Assembly (NCBI GenBank): GCA_948474755.1 | Contig: CAOLHI010002123.1 | Span: 310,001 to 374,000, forward strand | Reading direction: 5' to 3' | Length of the DNA stretch: 64,000 bases | Source of the DNA: Ctenosaura bakeri | Lineage: Eukaryota > Chordata > Lepidosauria > Squamata > Iguanidae | In this document: positions 57,660 to 64,000 of the stretch, one piece after another | Layout of the letters: each line of letters starts with the position of its first letter | Numbering within the stretch: the first letter of the stretch is position 1 | The notes under the pieces: model-generated | What the model was told of the DNA's origin: nothing | Database searches by the model: none | What the model saw: the letters and a program-made list of their open reading frames with translations, nothing else | Translations under genes and position numbers: made by a program

Positions 57660-58335
57660 TGTCGCAAATGAAACAACAAACCACCAAGTGGAAGGAAAAA
57701 GGCCACAACTTTATTGATTACAGAGTACAAGGTGGGTTGGCACTCGCATAGGTCTAGATTCCATCATTGATCAACCCGCCTGTTGACCGATAAGCCACGC
57801 TTCTGATCCAAGTACCAGAATCCCTGGTAGATGGCAGGGATATCCTGACAGGCAGGAACCCCTGCCAGTGGCGGGGAGGTGCCATGCAGCTAGTGACCTC
57901 CCAAACCAGCTAGTGACCTCCCGAACCAGCCACTCCCAGAACCACCTAGGACCCCCCTTGAAACACGTGATATACCTTGTATCAACGCCAGCAGCCCACT
58001 GGTACCTACCAACCTGAATCCAAGGCCCATGCAACCACTCAAAGTTGTGACAAACGTATACAGCAGATGCTATAACTCAGGGAGTGTTGGGTGGGAAGCA
58101 GCTGGCAGCAAAAAGGCCAAGTCCTCTTCGGTGGGGAATATATACCACCACCCCATCCGGGTACTGAACAGGCATATGTGGTCCTGCCTCGCTCCCACTA
58201 GCTGTCTTTTTCACAGGCATCCAGGTACTGGAGTGCTTGCTGCACACCCAGATGAAGCCTGTCCACCTCCTCCCTACCAGGAAGGGAGGACCATGCTGGT
58301 TCTGTTGCCTCATCCTGCAAATGGCATCATGTGGT
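57660..58335 (-). mobile_element. Retroelement 3' end or LTR, family unresolved
   Basis: On the minus strand there is a TATA-like ggtggtatatattcccc (about 58135-58150), and a poly(A) signal (caataaagttgtggcc, about 57700-57718) followed by GT-rich sequence up to tttgcgaca at 57660. This is LTR-like or DIRS-like. A tandem unit ctagtgacctccc(a/g)aac(c) lies at 57889-57933. No coding domain recognised. Confidence 0.5.
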
Positions 58336-58430
58336 AGGTAAATTGCACAGCACTCTTGCGGAAGGTGGGAGAGGAGATGCTTAACCTTCCCTGTCCACTA
58401 CTTTTCCTTTGCAAACTCTCCAATTAGAGT

Positions 58431-58690
58431 CATAGAATCATAGAGTTGGAAGAGACCACAATGCCCATCGAGTCCAACCCCCTGCCATGCAGGAACAAAC
58501 ACTCAAAGCACCCCCAGCAAACGGCCCTCCAGCCCCTGCTTAAAAACCTCCAAAGAAGGTGACTCCACCACATTCTGAGGCAGCATATTCCACTGTCCAA
58601 AAGCTCTGATTGTCAGGAAGTTCTTCCTGATGTTTAGATGAATCTCTTTTCCTGTAGTTTGAGTCCAGTTGTTTGAGGAATGGCTTTGGA
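58431..58690 (-). mobile_element. CR1/L3-like LINE 3' end
   Basis: Best-preserved copy of the 3' untranslated region: agtcatagaatcatagagtt, ccccctgccatgcaggaac, tccactgtccaaaagctctg, then ttcttcctgatgtttagatg. Minus strand, 5'-truncated. Confidence 0.88.
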
Positions 58691-58699
58691 AACTAAAAT

Positions 58700-60785
58700 G
58701 CAACATACTGCAGTGTGTGTGTGTGTTTGCATGCATCTATGTGTAGTCTCAGTATGCAGGAAAACTGCTCTACAGGACAATTATATGGTTTTGATAAGGT
58801 AGGGGGGACAAGCAAGAATCCTTAATAAATATTATGCTGTTTTCCATCCTGTCATCATGTTTCCTAATCATGCAGACTAAAATTCTGCTCCACTGGTCTT
58901 TTCACTTGCCATTACAGGAATGTCTGTTTTTTTGCATATCTCATCAATCATTTTTGCTGGTGCTTCATAACTGCCAGATGACCTTCTTGAGAGGTGAAAT
59001 ACAATTTAGAATGACTTTAGCTTACATAATTGCCTTGTGGCAATAGAACTGGGGTGGAGGGGGGGGAATTCTTTTATTTTCTGGCAGTGCAAGGAAGTGA
59101 CTAGCTATTACAATGGGTTCACCAAATGAAAATGTCAATATTTTTCAAAGGGCTGCAATGAACAAGAAAGTTATGTGTGCATAACACTAGTAAAATAATT
59201 GAGATTCTTGTAATATATTATGTAGGGAAATGGATTCCAAAAACAGCTTAAATGTAGAAGCATTAGAAAGAGCACAAAAGCCAAGCCACAGAGCTGGGAT
59301 TCAAATTCTGTTATTCTACCAAATGATCTGGTCTCTAATAGCAATACTGACTTAAAAAAAAAAAAACCCTTCTGTTTGTATTTTGCAGTCAGAAGATGAC
59401 TATGCTCACTCTTGGTGAGAGGTTTTAGAATCCCCCTAGAAACCTCTTGCATTTCTGAGGCTTGCAGTGGCTGGTCTCTTGCTATGTCTCTGTGTCTGGC
59501 AAACAGTATATGGTGTATTTAGAGCAGTGATGTCACAGCAGCATTTCTAAATGTTTGTATTAGGTTTTCATATCTAACTGACATGAGGATATCGTTGCTG
59601 TCAGATCTGGCCATATCATTATCGAGTCAAGCACCCACCTCAGGTCAATGGTTTGGGATGCCATAAAAAGACAGCAAACTGTTATTTAATTTGTCATTGT
59701 GGAAGAGTGGAACAGAGGTATTTTTGTGCTTTTCTGCCTCCTTTGGCCAAATATCTCAGGCATATCTCGGGCATATGCCTCAACTAAGTGAGAGGAAGGT
59801 GCCATTTGCAGCTTCACTTCAAGTAGCAAAATGTCTTGGGCCAGGCTTATCCTATGTCTTGGAGAGTGCTTTTGTTCTCTCCTTAGTCTTTGTACTGGGA
59901 ACACATGGGACCCCAAATGATCTTAGCAGCTGAAAGATGGCTGCTGTATTGCCAAAACCCAGGTGAGTTTGGAAACTGCTGTTTGCAAAATCTGTGAGCT
60001 TGAGCTCATCTCTACCTCAGGTTGAAGGATAACACTCCCCCTGCCCAAAACTGATTTTGACCCTTAGAGTAGACCCAAACCATCTGGCACAGCATTGTTC
60101 TAAAAGACAGTTACAAAAACAACATATCTTGGACTTAATTCATGTCTTGCCCATGTCTGTATAATAAAAGGTAGGATGGATATCAGGAGCATCTCAGAAG
60201 CAACAAAGATGCATTTCCCTACTTCAGCTGTAGTGCATGAGTGCTCTCTGGTGGGCTACTACTGTGATGTTAAAATTCTGCTTGAAGAGCAAAAATCTCT
60301 TAAAGTCATAAACAAGGTTGCCAGCCATTAACCTCAACTGAGGAAACCTCAGCCAGATGACAGAGGTGCATTGAGAAATAAACTATACAATGCAGTTTCT
60401 TAAAGTGTATTTGAATCCAGGCTAGCTAGGTATTTCAAATATAGCTCCTGAATATTGATTAAAACACAGTAAACAGACAGACAGAACCCTGGTAAGAGTT
60501 CCACCTCCTCATCTCCCTTTAAACCAGGTTTGAGGCAAGCCATAGTTTGTCATTTCATCTTGATCAAACTGGTTTTCAAATCACAAACTACAATTTGCCT
60601 TTAACCAGGATCTGAGAGAGAGGAGGGAAGCAGGGAAAACAGGGACTACATGATTCCAAAGTTCACCTGTGTTCTTTCACACAATTCCAAGCTGTGATTT
60701 GCCATTGTGTCTGAGCAACTTTACATATGTGGCACTCAGGGCCACTGAAGAATGCCCCATTTCTACTAGGAAATATTGTTAATTG
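58700..60785. other. Unassigned sequence
   Basis: Contains a (TG)n run near 58713. No gene or named repeat recognised. Confidence 0.35.
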
Positions 60786-60789
60786 TTGC

Positions 60790-61015
60790 TGTTGTTGTTA
60801 ACTTTATTTATATTCTGCCTTTTGCCCAAGACTGGGACTCAAAGCCATTTACACATCAAACAGATTACAATTAAACAAATAAAAAGTCACATTAAAACTG
60901 AAGTAAAGTAAGAATGACATCAAAAACATACACTCTAAGAGGCTTTCAAAACAATAAAAATACCAATACAATAAAAAACAATACAGTATTCACAGCCTCT
61001 TTAAAGAAACAATTG
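60790..61015 (-). mobile_element. L2-like LINE 3' tip
   Basis: gttaactttatttatattctg and caaagccatttacacatcaa, the L2-like 3' tip, minus strand. Confidence 0.6.
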
Positions 61016-61019
61016 TACC

Positions 61020-61945
61020 TCTGCACCATTAGATAGGCTGAAAAACTGAAGCAGCAGAAACAACATTCTTTTGGTCTATGTGGGTTTTATTTTGCAGGAG
61101 AAAGGTCTTGTGTTAATAAAGTTGTAACGGCAACATTTAGTATTTGTTTGTTCATTGCAATAGCAATAGTGTTTGTTTTTAAGGTAGTTACTAGTAGCAC
61201 TCTTAAAGAGCCTGCTCATAAACAAACAAACCACGCTCAGGTCAGTACTTGAACAGTGAATAAGAAGGTTAGGGAAACAGGAGGTGTGGAAAGGGACAGA
61301 CATACCCCTGTGTAGGGATTTCTTCTATGTTCTGTAGCATCACGTGTTGCAGGTGCAGACTTCTCTGTTCGACTCTACTCCTCCTTGTCTTTCTCTGCTA
61401 CAATTACAGACTGTGCCCTTTGAGTCCCCAAAGATAATGACAGTTTATCTCCACTTTGGAATGATAGGTTTCATACCTTGTTACCTCCCTTGAAGACTGG
61501 TTAAGACTTAGGAGGGAAAAAATGCTACCTGGAGGGATCTGAAAGGAAATGAGACAGAACATCCCAGTTTATGCTCAGATTTTGAACTCTTGAAATATCC
61601 GAGTGAATGGCAAGGATGTTCTCCACATACTGAATGCACTTTCTGTGTGGTCCCCTGTTCTTCTCAGCCACTGGGTGATGCATCTTCAACAACCCTAGGC
61701 AAAGAATCAGAATAGGAAAGCAGGATGAACTGCTGATGGAATAGCAATTAAGAAGGCAAAACTGATTTTTGTGAACAGAGACATGAAACTCCTGTAAAAT
61801 GTTAAGTTTCCCAGACTTCTCCCACGGGTTCCACTGGTGATGACCCAATAACATATGTGGTAGTTGCACAGAGAAAGAAGGAAGAACCTAGGATAAACTG
61901 CTCAGATATCAGCATGCTTGATTTCTGGTGGCTATAGCGACCAGG
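61020..61945. other. Unassigned sequence
   Basis: Short frames only; the 114-codon minus-strand frame (61525-61869) has no recognised domain. Confidence 0.35.
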
Positions 61946-61949
61946 TGAG

Positions 61950-62040
61950 AGCCAGCGTGGCATAGTGGCATAGAGTCAATTATGACCCTGGAGAACAGGG
62001 TTCAATTCCCTGCTTGGCCATGGGAACCCACTGGGTAGAA
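61950..62040 (+). mobile_element. Sauria-type SINE head fragment
   Basis: tRNA-like head only: gagagccagcgtggcatagtg, box-B-like agggttcaattcc, ccatgggaacccactgggta. Confidence 0.82.
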
Positions 62041-62149
62041 AATGATATATAGGGATAAATATTTGTTTTGGGTCAGAGAAATATTCACCTCCCTCAGTGT
62101 CCAGAGATCTTGTTAGATTGGAGAAACAGTGTAAAGGGAAGTTTTGAAA

Positions 62150-62990
62150 ATCAGACCTTTCTCCTCCAAAGGCAATACATCAAAGGGGTCACTGACCGTA
62201 TAGGGAAATTGATGAAGAAACATGATCTCTAAGCAATCTACAGACCGGCCATGAAAATTCAACAAATGCTACGTTCAGCAAAGGACAAGAGGAATCCTCT
62301 AATTTCTGTGGGAGTTTACCACGTACCTTGCAGCTGAGAGCAGGTCTATGTAGGGACTACAAAATGCAGTGTCTAAACACGAATCAAAGAACATGAAAGA
62401 CACTGCAGACTGATCCACCCAGAAAAATCAGCAGTAGCAGAACATGTTATAAACCAACCTGGACAAAGAATGCTTTTTGAAAACACAGAGATTCTGGATC
62501 ATTCTGACAACTACTACGTCAGACTACACAGAGAGGCCATTGAAATCCATAAACACATGGACAGTTTCAACAGGAAAGAAGAAACTCGGAAAGTAAACAC
62601 AATTTGGCTACCAGTACTGAAGAACACTAAAATCAAGACTCAAAAACATGCCAATGAACACCACTCAGATGCTGGAGGTCCCTCTACAGGGAACAATACA
62701 ATGGGTTGTTAATGTACTTAATGCACTGCTATGCATATCCTCTGACTAACAATACACCCTGGGGGATATCCCATTTAACAATAGGCCATCACACAGGCCA
62801 ACTGTAACACATGCAAACTGTTCCCTCCCACCCAGGGACTACACAAGTATATATACTCTGTTTCACTTCCATGCCATCAGACCCTCTGAAGATGCCAGCC
62901 ACAGATGCAGGTGAAACATCAGGAGAAAATACTAAGAGAACACAGCCTCAAAACCCAGAAAACCCACAACAACCTATTCTCTCTCTCTTT
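62150..62990 (+). mobile_element. Penelope-like element: GIY-YIG end and 3' tail
   Basis: A single frame from about 62150 to 62712 translates to GVTDRIGKLMKKHD..., then a GVY...VYVG pair (the GIY-YIG nuclease signature), then RIKEHERHCRLIHPEKSAVAEH and YVRLHREAIEIHKHMDSFNR. This is the C-terminal endonuclease region of Penelope-like retroelements. Three in-frame stops break it (62230-62232, 62335-62337, 62374-62376); the stop at 62335 falls where a Cys is expected. Downstream (62880-62985) is the tail shared with 3905-4020, with a hammerhead-like motif at 62886-62917. The 5' part, including reverse transcriptase, is missing. Confidence 0.85.
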
Positions 62991-63124
62991 CTCAACCTCC
63001 CCAACAGAAAGATAAACACACACAGCTAACTCAACAGGACCTTTTGCTCCTGCTGCTCCCACCACCACTGATGAAAAAGATGCTTACATTGGAAGGTAAG
63101 AATTATAGGTAAGCTCAAAGGTTT

Positions 63125-63215
63125 TAGGCATGGGAAACATGTGGCCATCCAGATATTGTTGGACTACAAGTCTCCTGAGCCTTAGCTAACACACCCAATG
63201 GTGATCAATTGTGAA
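63125..63215. mobile_element. Palindromic MITE arm, family Q
   Basis: Contains catccagatattgttggact and acaagtctcctgag, one arm of the family. Confidence 0.4.
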
Positions 63216-63219
63216 GGAG

Positions 63220-64000
63220 CAGAGCAACAAATTCTACAGGGCTATGCACTCACCATCCCTGGACTATATTATCCAGCATTCTGTGTTCCACAATAGCCAA
63301 CAGGGGAGGCTAGGAGGAGTACAGAGCAGGAAGGCAATGCTATCCTTCTGTCAGGTCTCCTCAGTTATTGTTACTGAAAGTAACAATGTGCCTCTGATAC
63401 TGTAGATAATCAATAGTGATCCAGACTATTGATATCCTTTTCCTTCATGATTTTCTCTAATTCCTTTTAAAGTCATCCAAATTGGTTATGACTTCATCTT
63501 GTAGTAGCAAATTCTGTAGTTCTGTACTTTAATTATGTGCCACATGAAGAAGGGCTAGCAATGCTTAATCAACTAATTGGTTAAATAAATCAATTTAAAA
63601 CATTCTGACTACTTCAAAAGATTACATCAGTCATCAGTTTTCTTCCTTTTTAAAAAAAAAAAAACATTAACACATTCCTTTAAAATCTATACATGGCTAA
63701 TGTCACAGAAGGGTATGCCTTTCTAATCCCAACATGACACAGACCATTTCCACACTAGATGCCATTAGCGCACTGTACAATCTCAGCATTGCCACTTGCG
63801 TGATGGTAGCAGGTTAGAAATGCTGCCTTCAGCAATGAGTAGTGGTATTGCCACCAGTGTTCCTTCTGCACTACAGCAGCCTTGGCCACTCATTTTCCCT
63901 GCCTTCACCCTGCCCCACTGCCTCTGATTGGTTGGGTGTTTTTTGTTTGTTTTTCTTTGGAAGCCTTATTAGCACAACACTGTTGTAATCGCACAACAAG
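63220..64000. other. Unassigned sequence with a P-like tip
   Basis: Near 63743 there is gaccatttccacactagatg, which looks like the left tip of a family P MITE, but the text then departs from it. Nothing else recognised. A (TTTTTAAAAAA) boundary run lies near 63650. Confidence 0.3.

Noticed and set aside
63743..63800. A complete family P MITE near the right edge
   Set aside because: Only the first ~20 bases match; the rest differs and the window may cut it.
1..64000. CRISPR arrays, bacterial operons or phage genes
   Set aside because: No regularly spaced repeats, no dense coding; all features are eukaryotic.

Overview
The window reads as non-coding, repeat-dominated DNA from a squamate reptile, most likely a lizard. 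The evidence is the repeat set: tRNA-headed SINEs ending in a Bov-B-like tail (the Sauria SINE type), a 5S-rRNA-headed SINE, CR1/L3-like and L2-like LINEs, an L1 LINE, Penelope-like elements, and many short palindromic DNA transposons. I found no intact host protein gene, no tRNA or rRNA gene and no CRISPR array. The species cannot be fixed from sequence alone.

Layout. 0-5.3 kb: MITE and CR1 pieces, a (TTCC)n/(TTTC)n microsatellite, a plus-strand retroviral-type LTR, a Penelope tail, and a CR1 copy interrupted by a MITE. 6-13.3 kb: a foldback element with ~180-bp inverted ends that carry hammerhead-like motifs, a coding-like remnant, a SINE cluster, a hAT-like element with CAGTGATGTA ends, an L2-like fragment, and a second inverted hammerhead-like pair. 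14.4-16.1 kb: two adjacent minus-strand LTRs. 17-24 kb: a 5S-type SINE, several Sauria-type SINEs (one holding a MITE), and CR1-like and L2-like LINEs. 24-34 kb: a Tigger-like TIR element with a TA duplication, a minus-strand LTR of the same family as the first one, and three copies of an unclassified ~400-bp repeat. 34-52 kb: another LTR, matching the one at 15.2-16.1 kb, a 52-bp inverted repeat made of 5S-SINE sequence, more SINEs and MITEs, and an L2-like LINE with a MITE inside its reading frame. 52.7-57.3 kb: a young minus-strand L1 with a 14-bp target duplication and an ORF2 broken by one stop and one frameshift. 57.7-64 kb: a retroelement end, CR1 pieces, and a Penelope fragment with a GIY-YIG domain.

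The elements do not form a pathway; the window records successive insertions. The parts most worth a second look are the hammerhead-ribozyme-like motifs in the Penelope-type ends (3.9, 6.1, 7.1, 13.0 and 62.9 kb), the MITE family whose 3-bp target duplications can be read directly from interrupted LINEs, and the nearly intact L1.
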